A DNA stretch of 64,000 nt from positions 62,001 through 126,000 of the forward strand of contig MBPM02000094.1 of the NCBI GenBank assembly GCA_001695595.3, in the 5' to 3' direction. The notes under the pieces were generated by a model that saw only the letters and a list, made by a program, of their open reading frames with translations, made no database searches and was not told the origin of the DNA. Source of the stretch: Plasmopara viticola. Lineage: Eukaryota; Oomycota; Peronosporomycetes; Peronosporales; Peronosporaceae. The position numbers were made by a program, and so were the translations under genes. Shown piece by piece: positions 23,811-35,284 of this stretch (position 1 is its first letter; every line of letters starts with the position of its first letter).

Positions 23811-26800
23811 GCGGATGGTTGCAAAATCAGTAATACCGGAGCTGATTTGAAGTTTTGCAAGATAGCAATTATAAGATTTGTTTCGGCACATGATATACCG
23901 GTATTTGCGTCAAGAATGACACCAATTTTAATTTAAGGCAATTTCCCAAGGAGGGTACATATACGCAAGCGCGACGAAAATTTTATGATTTTATATTTCA
24001 GTTGCACTGCGACCGCGACTGTTCTTTTTCACTGTGCTGCTTCTATTGTTGCCACATGACCTGTTATTAGGCTGCACACTTATAGCGGATGAATTGCCAT
24101 TGCCAGTCATCGCATCTGTGTCTTCTGCTGCAGCTAATCGCTTCTTTTGCAAATTTCTTATCAGTCATATCACTCAAATCGAGCATGCTCTTGGTGTTAC
24201 GATGCGTGCTCGATGAGCGACGGAGATTGAAGACAGAAGAATCGGAGGTGGGCGCGTAGCTCCTCCCAAACAAAGGTGGCCATCATTCCGTTCTCGTAGT
24301 TTCTAAACAAAAGTTGGTGGCAGTAGAGACAATGAGTTGTAATGTGAGGCTTTGACTTGCTTCATCGGGTTATTCCAGGCTCGAGGATGATGCTGAATGC
24401 AAATTAGAACGCAATAGTCGGATATTTACATCACAGGGGTTACCTAAATAAAGCTCACTTTTCATTGAAAAAAGAGAGCCGCTAACCAGCCTCATCTCTC
24501 TGTTAACCAGCCTACCCCTCCTTAATGTAGTATAAATTAAAAATCTACGATTGGCTGGAGCGAACATTTTGTTGTTTGACGCATCAGAAAGAAAGTGATT
24601 TCTACATTGCTGCAGTCTTTGCTTTTCATATCTGACTCGCTTTGTGAAATTGTACGAGTTTACAATTATGAAATTGGCGACTCAGATTAACAATGCTATT
24701 GAAGGATTGAGCATTTTTTAATCAGTGAATGCTGCATGGAAGCTTACTGAGGCATTAAATACGTTGGCATGTGCGCACCAAAAAGTTGTAACGATCAGAA
24801 TATTCGTGGCGAGTCGCCTGAGGGCTAAAGCAGCCTCAACTTCGGACCATTAATTGACAATGCGGGCAAAGAAACGCTAATAACGATTGTAGGGGTGCCG
24901 CAACTGAGGATCCTTCTAATCCAAAGCAGAAACCAATACACAATGGATAGTATTACGCTTAGTTACACACAGATACTTTTGGTTTCTTACGTGAGCAAAA
25001 GCATTTCAAACCTGTGTGTAGTATAAGCGCCTCGCATTGCGTGGAACCGAGTATTTCACAATTTGCACCTCACACTGCCCGACTTTGCAAACTCGCCAAG
25101 GTCTTCAATGCGTTCATATACGCTTTTGTTCCAGCAGACGCCTAATAAGTATGTTTTACCAGCCAATATTGTGTACTACACAGTCTTCGAAGCGCTTAAT
25201 TGCGATGCTAAGCGTGTGCGTAGATGGGTTGGTTTTTATAGAAAGCTTTTTCCTTTTAGAAAAAAAATTAAATTGTTAGAATTAGAAGCACTGTATAAAG
25301 GGGGGGACTCTCCCTAAGAAAAAATACTTTATACTGTCTTGGTATTCCCGCGAGGTATTGGTGTGGCCTAAACCTACTTTAGATTCATTTCAGCTTGTTT
25401 TTAATCACGAATGCAAAAAGTCACTTATTTTACAAATACCGACTGTGGCAAATGTCGCAGGCAGTGCGTCATATGATAATTGTGTATTTGCTTATTGTTT
25501 TAGCATCATGTTTGTTGCAATTCGCATGAGCGATGATTCATCTACGCGGGAAGGCCGAAGACCAGCTACGACTCAAGGCCGGCAAGACTGAGGACTTATA
25601 TGCGTGTTGTGGACTTCGTCAATATTTTCTCAGTGCCACCAACTATCAAAATTTGATGCATTGACTTTCCGATTATTGTCATGCGAACGACACAAATGCC
25701 GAGCCCTGTATTCTATTTAGGTGCTGTGAGCCAAAATACAACTATTCACGTGATGAATTTGTACTTTAATGCATAGTCGCGACTACTGGCCTTGGCATCG
25801 ACAAGTGAAACGCTGACTTTGAGCTCGTTTGAACAGAACGATATGTAATCCATTTCTCGAGTGCTTGTAGAACGAAAATCAAATAAAGTTTTGTGCGGGT
25901 CGCTGCCATTTTGCATACTGAGTACGTAAAGTCGGCTCGTATGAGAAGGCTAGAAGCTATTCGTGCGAAGGCGCTTTGCCTTGCTTAGGGTCGCATATAT
26001 CCAACATGCCAAATTTGTATTGTACACTGGAAGGCAAGTAAACTTAGCAAATACATTCAATGGTGGCGATGCCTTTTGCGGAATCATGCGCACACTGCGC
26101 AATAGAATCCGATTTGTAAGCTGTCTGGTTCACTAAGGGCCCCCTAAGCTCGTCCACAAATTTTCGCTAATTGTAATAAATTCTTCAATGCTCTCTCGGT
26201 GACGTGTTTCATAAATATATAATTTCAGCGCATTTTTAATCTTAGCAGCATCGTATCCGTCTACAAATTTACTTGCTTCACGCCTACCGACACTTTACAA
26301 ACTTACTGTTTCTTATACAGGAAATCATTGCTCTCGCTGCATGATAGTGAATGCACATTGCCATCATTTTCTTAGAAACATAAGCTTTAAAGATTGATGA
26401 GGTTTATTCTGTAAAGCTATGAGCAAACACTCTGAACGTACCAGCGTGGAAGCAATCCTCGTTTTGTCATGTTCCAGTCTTGAGAAAGCGGCATCATCCT
26501 TGATACCATCAATCGTTCTCGTCAGCACGATAAATCTCTTTGATAAATGTGCTAGCAGTACAAGATCACAGACTCATCAGACAAATCAATAGCCTCTCGA
26601 AACATTTAAATAACCATTGCAACCCTTACATTAGTAAGCCAGTTCTGTATCTGTCACGAGAAATGGATCGCCGTATCCCTCATCATCTCTCACATTGACC
26701 TGCTTTAAAATTTCGTTGTTATGCTTTGTACTATTTCGTTTGTGTTCCGATTATCCAACTCTTTTTTCTCACGATAACTCCGTAACGCCTGCTATTAGCA

Positions 26801-27183
26801 AGGCTTGCTGTTCTCATGTTGCTTTTTGCTTTTTTTTTCTTATAATATAACACCTTTACCCGCTTGATATCGAAGTACAACAAGGCTGTTCATACTTTAT
26901 TAGCCAGCTTATAAAAGTATGGACAACCCGAAGGCACTACTTCCTATTCACTTACGACCGAATCTTTTGTTTTTTTCCTCATATAAGGTGAGATGACGAC
27001 ATACTAGCACATGCTAGTTGCTAATTAATATAACGTTAATATTCTTATGATAAGTTGGTTAGAGGCGGCCAAAAATCGAGCTATATACCCTACTTTAAAA
27101 TGGCATGCCGCCGAAGTACGTAGGCTCATGAGCTGAGCATTTTGTTTGACTTACAAGTCATTCGTGGTTCATGCGCTCGGTAC
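23811..27183. other. Effector upstream region of the left arm, no intact gene
   Basis: A palindrome ATACCGGTAT lies 85 bp upstream of the effector ATG (23895-23904), and the same spacing is seen in the right arm. An Inr-like TCATTCT follows at about 23919. At about 23970-24170 on the minus strand is a frame tail (…NNRSSTVKKNSRGRSATEI) shared with the right arm at 60587-60811. Near 26.4 kb on the plus strand is a frameshifted version of the small frame found at 57560-57838. Nothing else is supportable. Confidence 0.45.
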
Positions 27184-27188
27184 CAGCA

Positions 27189-27600
27189 TGTAAGGATGGG
27201 ATGGCTGTGTCCTACGGCACGCCATCACCATCCCAGTGTCGCACTGCCAAATGCTTGGCAGGGAACGATGCAAGTACATACGGTGGTACTTGCATCCAAT
27301 AAAAATAACAAAAACAAAACATTTGCCTAGTTTATATTCAAAAACGAAATTTTCATATTGGGTGTGTCCTACGTGGACTCAGTTAAATTTCTCACATTCA
27401 ACTTGAAGAAAGAAAAGAAAAAATAGGAAGAGGAAGTAGTTGCATTTCATTTCATTTTAGTTCTCACTTTTAAATTTACTCTTCAATACACAAGCTTCCT
27501 CTTCCAGCCTTCGTCTCTACTCCGTCCTACGTCTGTCCTACCCTCGTCCTACCTTCGTCCTACCTATCGTCCGACGCCATAACTTGTGCCAAACCTTACA
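27189..27600 (+). repeat. Gypsy 5' LTR
   Basis: This 412-bp LTR begins TGTAAGGATGGG and ends CCAAACCTTACA. It contains runs of (CG)TCCTAC near its 3' end and an Inr-FPR-like start site. It differs from the 3' LTR at seven positions. Confidence 0.95.
27464..27479 (+). promoter_or_regulatory. Inr-FPR-like start site in the Gypsy LTR
   Basis: TCACTTT, two bases, then AATTTAC matches the oomycete Inr (YCAYTYY) plus flanking promoter region (MWTTTNC) at close to the usual spacing. It would place the RNA start about 135 bases before the LTR end. The same block is in the 3' LTR at 33226-33241. Confidence 0.55.
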
Positions 27601-27602
27601 TC

Positions 27603-27611
27603 TGGTAGCAG
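27603..27611 (+). promoter_or_regulatory. Gypsy primer-binding site
   Basis: TGGTAGCAG starts two bases after the 5' LTR. Its complement ends CTGCTACCA, the form of a tRNA 3' end with CCA. Animal-type initiator tRNA-Met ends this way. The oomycete tRNA was not checked. Confidence 0.5.
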
Positions 27612-27948
27612 TTGTTGGTCCAAGTTTTTGGGAACTTTAGACCGAGCCACTGGGGGGGAGGTCTTAGTTTCTACTGGTATATTTACCGGGTGCTATAAGC
27701 GGAAGGTGTTTTACCAGAGGGTTGTCTTGGGTTGCCTAAATCTCTTTGAGATTTGTAACTGGTTGTTACGGTTGCTTGGTTGTTGTGACATCACATTGGA
27801 AGCTCCATCTTTTGGGTCTGTGAAATTGAGCTTCTTAAGCCTGTTCCGCCACTAGAACTGCGCAGGATAACTTTCCTTTAGTCGCTAATACCTTAGCTTG
27901 ATCCGTTTCCGTTGTTGCGATTCATATTCTTGAGTCTTTTTTTTGTGA

Positions 27949-28275
27949 ATGGGAAAACGAAAAACCCGTGAACCTGAAGACGATTTTCAGCAAGACTTCG
28001 ATCGCGTCTCTGTCAACTCCGATCAGCTCCAAAAGTTACGCCGCGATCTTTGGCTCACTACCGTCAAGCAAAACAAGAACGTCACTCTTATTCGCCACGA
28101 AGAGCCTGAAGCCGCCAACTCTGACGCCAGAAACTTACTCCATTACTTCGTCGAACTAGCTCGCCGCCGCATTCAACAGCTGGACGAACTCACTTCTGGT
28201 TATTTGGATCGTCAATTGCACGCCTACAAGAAATCACTCAAGAAAAATCCTAATAAAAAACCTCGTTTGCATTAA
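27949..28275 (+). CDS. Gypsy leader ORF / N-terminal Gag segment
   Basis: A 108-codon frame begins MGKRKTREPEDD and is basic at its C-terminus (KKSLKKNPNKKPRLH). It contains a likely helical middle (ARNLLHYFVELARRRIQQL). It is in the same frame as the main Gag frame and is separated from it by one TAA codon (28273-28275) and 17 further sense codons. Either it is the true N-terminus of Gag broken by a nonsense mutation, or it is a small separate leader protein, or the TAA is read through. I do not recognise a domain in it. Confidence 0.55.
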   Translation: MGKRKTREPEDDFQQDFDRVSVNSDQLQKLRRDLWLTTVKQNKNVTLIRHEEPEAANSDARNLLHYFVELARRRIQQLDELTSGYLDRQLHAYKKSLKKNPNKKPRLH

Positions 28276-28326
28276 ATAAAACTTTCTTTTGTTTTAACTA
28301 CGAGTTCTATCAACCTCGCTCAACAA

Positions 28327-30528
28327 ATGATGGAAATGATCCAAAAACAACAAGAACTCATTGAGGTCATTACGGCACGGCAATCAGAAGTCAAGATCGA
28401 TGGACTCAAGTTACCTTCGTTTTATGGACGTGTTGGTGAATCTGTGGACATGTATGTGGACCAAGTTGCTCGTTATTTTGATGCCAAGAACATTAAATGG
28501 CAAGATCCAACTCAATCTAGTCGAATCATTGCTATGATGACCGCTAACTTTCGTGGAAATGCTGCTGCATGGTATATGCTAGCCAAAGACACCGTCAAGG
28601 ACGTTCAAGATCTTATTCAGAATATTACTATTGAATTTGTTCCTCCTGATATTCAAGAACGCTTACGTGACGTGAAGCGTTGTCAGAAATTAGTAGAGTA
28701 TATCTCCAAGTATCGAGTCGCCATTATGCAAGTCAAAGACATGAGTGATCTAGATAAAATCACTTATTTCGTTCGTAATCTCGAAAGTCCGATAAAAGAA
28801 GAAGTCCAATATCGTCGTTGCAAAACAGTCTCTGAAGCTCTCTCTATAGCTCTTGAATATGAGCGCTCGCATAGAAATTTCAACTCCTCCAATGGGAATC
28901 GTCGTTCATTCCGTCGATTTGATCATAGAAAAGATCACACCCATCAGTCTAATCAGCGAGATTCCGAGCCAGAACCAATGGAAATAGATTCTGCTCAAGC
29001 TTCCAATCAAAAGAGAAATAAGTCATCAAAGTTTTGCCGATATTGCAAGAAAAGTGGACATATCATCGACGACTGTTGTAAGCGCAAGAACCAAGAAAAT
29101 CGCCGCAACAATAATTCAAATAACGGAGACTCAAACCGTTTTCGTCGTCAAGAAGAGCGTACTGCCATAAATTACTTCGACAATGATAGTGAAGAAGGTC
29201 AAGAAATATTCGAAATTAACGACATCGCTATGGCTAAAGTACAAGAATTTGCTCCCAACGAATTGATCAGAAAAGATGGCCTCTGTGAAGGCACAAAGGT
29301 GAAGATTATGCTCGACACTGGAGCATCCTGCAATGTTATTCGTCCTGGTCTATCAAGCAACATGACAAAGACGACACTCTCTCAAGTAACACGATTCGAT
29401 GGAAGCAAGACAGAAAAGCGAACCATCAAGAAAGGAGAAGTGTCTTTCAAATTTGAAGGTTGTAATTTCGACAATGTACCAGTCATGGAATGGCCAATGG
29501 GAAATACCCACGACATCATATTAGAAAAGCCATGGTTTACAAAATATCAACCTATTATTAATTGGCGTACTCATCAAGTCCAAGTCCCTGTGTTCAAAGA
29601 AGTCAAAGCCACAGCAGAAGAAATATCTGAGGTTAACAGGCGCACTTTTCAACAAAACATAAAGCAACAAGCGTATGAAGAAGTCTATAGAGTCAAAGCG
29701 TGTAGCGTTCGTGAAGATGAAAAAATTCCAGAACCAATTCAAGATTTGTTGGAGAAATATTCGGATGTATTCCCTGAAGCATTACCTGATGGACTTCCAC
29801 CATCTAGAAGAGTCGAGTTTGAACTCAACATGAAAAAGGATGCAACTCCAAGTCATCGTGCTCCTTTCCGCCTTTCCAAAACAGAACAAGATGCACTCGA
29901 ATTGTTTGTCAAAGACAAACTCAAGAAAGGTTGGATCGAACTTTCCGATTCTCCATGGGTTTCAAACATTTTTGGTATTCCGAAGAAAGATCCGGAATCA
30001 GGCAAGCAATATTCTCGCTCCGAATGGGTTCGATCTGGAAACGCAACTTTACCTATCCGATGGGTTATAGACTTTCGCTATATCAATTCACAGACCAACG
30101 TTCCAAAGATACCTTTGCCAAGAATAGAAGAACTTTTCGATAAAATGGTTGGTTGTGAGATTTATTCGGTACTCGATTTAGCTCAAGGTTATCATCAAAT
30201 GCGAATTTCCAAAGATAGTCGAAAATACACCGCTTTTCGTACTCATTCCGAAACTTACCAATGGTGTGTAGCTCCAATGGGCCTTGCTGGAATGCCTGGA
30301 GTATGGTCTCGACTTATGAGAGTTCTTTTTGGAAAATTTCCATTTTTGGTTGTATATCTCGATGATATTTGTGTTTTCTCGCATAATATGCAAGAACATC
30401 TCGACATTTGGAATCCTTATTCCATGAATTGCGTGAAGCAAAGTTGTATGCCCATGCTAAGAAGTGTCATTTTGGACAAAATCAAGTCAAATTTTTGGGT
30501 CATACAGTATCACAACAAGGTCTCTTAA
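28327..30528 (+). pseudogene. Gypsy Gag-protease-reverse transcriptase, frameshifted
   Basis: The frame encodes retrotransposon Gag (LPSFYGRVGE to about residue 190), a CCHC zinc knuckle CRYCKKSGHIIDDC at 237-250, an aspartic protease (MLDTGA, D at 330) and a Gypsy reverse transcriptase. The latter shows WVIDFRYIN, LDLAQGYHQM and the YLDD active site at 677-680. Homology ends after MQEHLD. A one-base deletion at about 30405 moves the true continuation into the next frame (30408 onward), and the last ~40 residues of this frame are out-of-frame junk. In an intact element this would be fused to RNase H and integrase. Confidence 0.9.
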
Positions 30529-31148
30529 TGGACGAATCCAAGACTGAAGCTATAGAAAATTGGCCAGAACCAATCAATCAAAAAGAACTTCAAAGTTTTC
30601 TCGGTTTAGCTGGTTATTACCGACGTTTTATTTGCAATTTTGCACATCTAGCTATTCCTCTCGGACCTTTAGTCAAGAAAGAACATGATGGGAAATGGGG
30701 TCAAGAACAGTCAAACGCATTTCAAGCGATCAAGAACGCACTGAAGACCGCACCGGTTCTTAAGTTGCCAGACTTTGATAAACCTTTCCTTGTTACTACG
30801 GATGCGTCAGGCTATTGTGTTGGTGGAGTTTTATCTCAACTACATGGCACAGAAGATCACCCGGTTGCTTTTTACTCGAAAAAGCTTGGTGTTCATGAAG
30901 TCAATTGGCCAACACATGAGAAAGAACTCTTCGCGATTAAACTCGCTTTGGAAAAATGGAGACATTACCTGTATGGTCGCCCTTTCGACATCTATACAGA
31001 CAACAGCACATGTAAATGGCTTTTACATCATCCCAAAGTTTCGCCAAAACTCGCTCGTTTTCTGACATTCTTTGCTCAGTTCGTGTTTACACTCCATCAT
31101 GTAGCCGGAAAGCAAAATGTGGTCGCAGACGCATTGTCTCGCCCATAA
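30408..31148 (+). pseudogene. Gypsy RT C-terminus and RNase H
   Basis: This continues the polyprotein after the first frameshift. The RT thumb and connection (FLGHTVSQQGLLMDESK, LQSFLGLAGYYRRFI) are followed by RNase H with TTDASGYCVGGVL, EKELFAIKLALEKWRHYL and YTDNS, and then the typical link to integrase (HHVAGKQNVVADALSRP). A TAA stop (31146-31148) follows directly. The same frame stays open after it into the integrase region, so this is a single nonsense codon and not a natural gene end. Confidence 0.9.
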
Positions 31149-32054
31149 GTTCAACAACCTCGCGACAAATCTGAAGTCAATCTTATCTCATCTTCTGAGA
31201 TCGTCAAGGTCGATACGTCGCAAGTGCACGAATGCACAAAGGATTGTCATCAAAGAGATTCATCATCTCGTCGTCATTATCGCGTTGTCATTAACAACTG
31301 TCACGTTTACAACATTTCTTCGCCTCTTGAAATTTCTGGGGGAGAGATGCATATCGTCAACGCCTCTGCGGAACAAGACGCAACAAATAATATGCCGTCA
31401 GCACAAATTTCAATTGCGAATTCCTCAAACTGGAACAAAGAAGGGTTACGCAAATTTCAGAAAGACTATACAAGTGGTAATGAGTTCGCTTCAGAATGGA
31501 AGAAACAAACCTCATCATTCCTGAAGATCGATGGATTGTTATTTTTAAAGACAAAGAACAAAGTACTTCGTTTGTGTGTTCCGGAAAACGATTTAATTCG
31601 TACTAAAATAATTGAAGAATTTCATGATTCGCCTATTGCCGCACATCCTGGTGCAAGAAGAACTTATCTGCGAATTGCCCAATGGCACTATTGGAAAAAT
31701 ATGGAAACCGACATTCAAGAATACGTCAAGAGCTGTGAGACTTGTGTAAGATGGAAACACAGCAATGCAAAGAAGAACGGCAAGTTGATGCCTCTTCCAA
31801 TCCCAGAATATTGTTGGGATATCGTATCACTTGACTTCGTCACTGGTTTACCCATGTCAAATGGTTTCGATGCCATTTTAACTGTGTTGTGCAAGTTATC
31901 AAAACGCGCCAAGTATGGTAAAAGTAAAACAAATGATGACGCAGAAAAAGCTGCTCATTGTTTTTCGATTCAGTCGTTCGACATCATGGATTGCCTCGTA
32001 TTATCATCAGCGATAGAGATCCTAAGTTTACTTCAAAATTTTGGAAGACTTTAA
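31149..32054 (+). pseudogene. Gypsy integrase N-terminal part
   Basis: This is in the same frame as the RNase H part, after its TAA. The H2C2 zinc-binding region is present (HPGARRTYLRIAQWHYW ... CETC), followed by the start of the catalytic core (SLDFVTGLPMSNGFD, first catalytic D). At a T-run (31961-31965) one base is missing and the core continues in the frame starting at 31958. Residues after that point here are out of frame. Confidence 0.88.
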
Positions 32055-32821
32055 CGGGAATTATGGGTATCAAGTTGAACATGACAACTTCGTATCGTGC
32101 CCAAGCCGACGGTCAAACAGAGCGACAAAATCTCATCTTAGAAGATTCTTTAAGATGTATGGTATCTTATCTTGGAAGTGACTGGTCTTCGAAATTGGGA
32201 ACTATCGAATACGCACATTCTCATCTAGTCAGTGCCTCTACGGGATTTACACCGTTTGAGATCGATACAGGAAGAAAAGAACGAAATCCTTCTGGTAATT
32301 TTCCTCGCCTTACCGACACTCCGTCACAAGTACAGCCTATCTCCGAATATGCAAAAACGTTTGCTGAAGAAAGACAGAAGATCATTGATATAGCTAAGAA
32401 GAACTTACTTAGAGCCCAGCAGTCACAGAAAAAGTTTTACGATCGCAAAAGAAGTGATGTGACTTTCAAACAAGGTGATTTAGTTATGCTGGATACTCGA
32501 CGAATCCCTCTCAAATATGCCGCCAAAGACATTGATGTCAAAAGAGCTAAACTAGCTGCTCGAAAGATTGGACCTTACGAGATCGAACGCATGATCAACG
32601 ACAATGTTGCAAAACTTGTTTTACCAAGAAGTATGAAAGCGTTGAATCCGACTTTCAATATTGATGTTCTCAGCCACTACGTCTCAAATCCGTCTAAGTT
32701 TCAGTCTCGAGTTATACCCAAAGCTTCTCGAATCATCATTGACGAGAAAACAGGTGATGAACTCCACGTTGTGGAGAAGCTGTTAAAAAACGTCAATTCA
32801 ACCGCAAGACAGAATGGTTAG
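31958..32821 (+). pseudogene. Gypsy integrase core and C-terminal domain
   Basis: This carries the second catalytic D (IISDRDPKFTSKFW) and the E (DGQTERQN), then the GPY/F-type tail (ARKIGPYEIERM). The start of a chromodomain (DELHVVEKLLK) is cut off by a frame change at an A-run (32785-32790). Confidence 0.88.
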
Positions 32822-32955
32822 TCCTATGGCATGGCCTCCCAGAGCATGAATCGACATGGGAATTAGAATTCTCAATAAAACATGTCTCTCATTGGAAAGT
32901 TCTCGTCGACGATTTCAAAAACCGCCAACGAGAAGTCAAGTCCCGGAGGATGTAA
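32783..32955 (+). pseudogene. Gypsy chromodomain tail
   Basis: In the frame entered one base away at the A-run (32785-32790), the sequence encodes TEWLVLWHGLPEHESTWE, the aromatic-cage half of a chromodomain, then a basic tail. The stop codon (32953-32955) lies inside the first bases of the 3' LTR. Chromodomains target chromovirus integration to marked chromatin. Confidence 0.8.
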
Positions 32956-33362
32956 GGATGGGATGGCTGTGTCCTACGGCACGCCATCACCATCCCAGTG
33001 TCGCACTGCCAAATGCTTGGCAGGGAACGATGCAAGTACATATGGTGGTACTTGCATCCAATAAAAATAACAAAAACAAAACATTTGCCTAGTTTATATT
33101 CAAAAACGAAATTTTCATATTGGGTGTGTCCTACGTGGACTCAGTTGAATTTTTCACATTCAACTTGAAGAAAGAGAAGAAAAAATAGGAAGAGGAAGTA
33201 GTTGCATTTCATTTCATTTTAGTTCTCACTTTTAAATTTACTCTTCAATACACAAGCTTCCTCTTCCAGCCTTCGTCTCTACTCCGTCCAACGTCTGTCC
33301 TACCCTCGTCCTACCTTCGTCCTACCTATCGTCCGACGCCATAACTTGTTCCAAATCTTACA
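32951..33362 (+). repeat. Gypsy 3' LTR
   Basis: 412 bp long, preceded by the purine run GGAGGA and followed by the target duplication CAGCA. It carries the polyprotein stop codon in its first five bases. Confidence 0.95.
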
Positions 33363-33387
33363 CAGCACATTTACGAGCTTACGATTT

Positions 33388-33550
33388 CCATAAGATTCAC
33401 TAAAAAAGCTTTTAAGTAGTATTAGTATTATCAGGCAGTATCTATATCGCTGCGGCAGAAAATACAATATTATTGATCAACGCTAAGAGCGTATTTGCCG
33501 TGAAGTCGTCACTTTATGACTAGTGTAATGGAAACACCGGATTTGCGTTA
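33388..33550. repeat. Direct repeat, copy 1 (with 63811-64000)
   Basis: The sequence from TAAGATTCACTAAAAAAGC through GCTAAGAGCGTATTTGCCGTGAAGTCGT is a diverged direct copy of the last ~190 bp of the window. No open frame is conserved. It starts where the left-arm homology ends, so it marks a junction of rearranged segments. Confidence 0.7.
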
Positions 33551-33645
33551 CGCTTAGTGAAGTTTGTATCGACTTGAATATAATTCTGCCTTAGCTCTAC
33601 AATACCGGTATAGCTGAGGCAAAATTGTGATCAAGTTTACTACAT

Positions 33646-33973
33646 TTTTCGGAAATGGTTGAGGTGACGCCCTCCTTCCAAGCGCGGGAGCTAAATGCTC
33701 GCGCGCTTTGGGCAGGTGCTCTCGGGCATCTGCAGGTCTCTAACGAGTCTCACCCTCGACGCGACGGTCTCCAGCACCAGGGCGCCACCTGGGCTCTTAC
33801 CAAGTCAGATCTACACAAAATAATGGAAGACCCTCACGGCCTCGGTGCTGGCTGCACTGCCCGCCGAACGAGACCCGACGTATGCGGACACCACTCTATG
33901 CCGTGGACTAGCCATAGAGCCTAGCACGTGCATAACTTGGCAACGCGATAACGTAATACAATACAATACAATA
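33646..33973 (+). repeat. SINE-like short retroposon, copy 2 (subfamily A)
   Basis: Full-length copy with a perfect 14-bp target duplication CAAGTTTACTACAT (33632-33645 and 33974-33987). The duplication overlaps the last bases of the tail. Confidence 0.87.
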
Positions 33974-34479
33974 CAAGTTTACTACATGTAGTAACCGCAA
34001 CTGAATACCTCTGAATTGTATTGGTATAAATAGCTCTTTTTCGATTTATCGTAATATTAAAGCACATATCCGCTTCTTTTGTGTTTATTAGCATGTCTAA
34101 GTTTTATTGTTAATCTAATTTTCTTGACATGAAAATAAGAATGAGCCCGCTAATTCCGTAGATGAGAACCCAAAATTAGCAGTATCGCGGCGGATTATTT
34201 TTAAGGTGCATATCTGCATCATGTATAGCCATAATACTCTGACGGAAAGTCAGTGGTTTTTAAAAGAACCTCTTAGTTACATTTATGTGTGTCTGCTGCG
34301 GTGATTTGGGCGCCGAAACATATATTCCATTAGTGGTACGTTAATCTTACGGTGCAATGAGTTACTAATCTGGCATCAAATCACATTTTAGTGCAACGTA
34401 CGCTTAAATAAAGAAAAGTATGTAATTGATTTTTCTTGCTTACGGTTTAATGCATCTCTTCTACCAAGCATTTGCAATA

Positions 34480-35086
34480 CGGTTGATGCTGGCGAGGAAG
34501 AGACTGTAAACGATTCCTGACGCAAGACCCGGAGTTGTCGCTGCTGAACGGCATGTAAGTGCCTAAATATTTGCCCAGGGTGTCGCGATTGTGCATCCGA
34601 CAGAGAATTGATCGGCCGACTCTGCTATCCAGGTATGGGCCACGCTGCTTCAATTCTACAACCGAACGAAGCTTCACAATCCTGTGACATTGATGAGACG
34701 ACTGCACGGGTTTGAGAGTAAAGCCGTTGTTACAATAGTCAAGCATTTTAATTAATTTAACGAGCTGGTTTCTCGGCAGCAGATGCTGCAAGATCTGATG
34801 GATGACGATGGACAGCTCGTGACTTTAGCAGACTTCTAGTGGAGTATGATACCATATTACAACTCGTGAAGAACTTCAAAATGATGCCACTCATCAAAGC
34901 GAAGAGAAGCTCATGAAGAAGTACGAGCGCCTAGAGAAAAAGGACTCGATGAAGTACGTGCTCAAGATAAATTCGGTTGGCCTGAGAGAGACAAAGGCGA
35001 TAATTGCAAAGCAAACGGCTCGCGGAGGTACGGCGGTGGATTTACGGGCGAGTGCTTTGTGGCTAAGTCAAACATTTGCAGTCTAA
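34480..35086 (+). pseudogene. Copia gag relic
   Basis: Read in pieces on the plus strand it resembles a UBN2-type Copia Gag: VWATLLQFYNRTKLHNPVTL, then MRRLHGFESK, then FNELVSRQQMLQDLMDDDGQ. After a break comes a 75-codon open piece (34862-35086) with EEKLMKKYERLEKKDSMKYV. Several stops interrupt it. It lies between two SINE copies, belongs to a different Copia lineage from the element at 1.5 kb, and has no downstream pol. Confidence 0.6.
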
Positions 35087-35284
35087 CTGTCTAAAGCGAG
35101 GGGACATCGTTGAAGGCGGTGCTGCTTTTCCTCCAAAGAAGAGCAGTGCACTGTTTGGCTTATTCATTGTGAGGCTGCACCGCACATGACACCGATCTCT
35201 TCGGATTCCAGTTTTATAGCACCACTCTCATCATTGCGAATGCAATTTTACAAAATTTATTGGTCTTTACATAATTTTGCCTCG

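Larger units (their letters stand above)
21523..27188. repeat. Left arm of a large inverted duplication
   Basis: This arm is homologous in inverted orientation to 56978-63567. Matching landmarks are the effector gene plus its 3' flank, the upstream small frame, the GAGCCGCTAACCAGCCTC motif near 24.48 kb (60.25 kb in the other arm), the GGGGGCCCTTAGTGAACCAG region near 26.14 kb, and the GGTACC-containing end near 27.18 kb. After the Gypsy insertion the arm resumes for about 35 bp at 33363-33400. The arms differ by many substitutions and indels, so the duplication is not very recent. Confidence 0.85.
27189..33362 (+). mobile_element. Ty3/Gypsy chromodomain retrotransposon (chromovirus type)
   Basis: This is a 6.17-kb element with 412-bp LTRs (27189-27600 and 32951-33362), TGTAAGG...CTTACA ends and a perfect 5-bp target duplication CAGCA (27184-27188 and 33363-33367). 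The LTRs differ at seven positions by my count (about 98.3% identity). Order is a leader ORF, Gag, protease, reverse transcriptase, RNase H, integrase, chromodomain. The coding region has two in-frame TAA stops and three single-base frameshifts, so as written it is non-autonomous. The other arm of the inverted duplication preserves the empty site at 57009-57013. Confidence 0.95.

Noticed and set aside
27586..27855. 89-codon ORF after the Gypsy 5' LTR
   Set aside because: It spans the LTR end, the primer-binding site and the untranslated leader, with no features.
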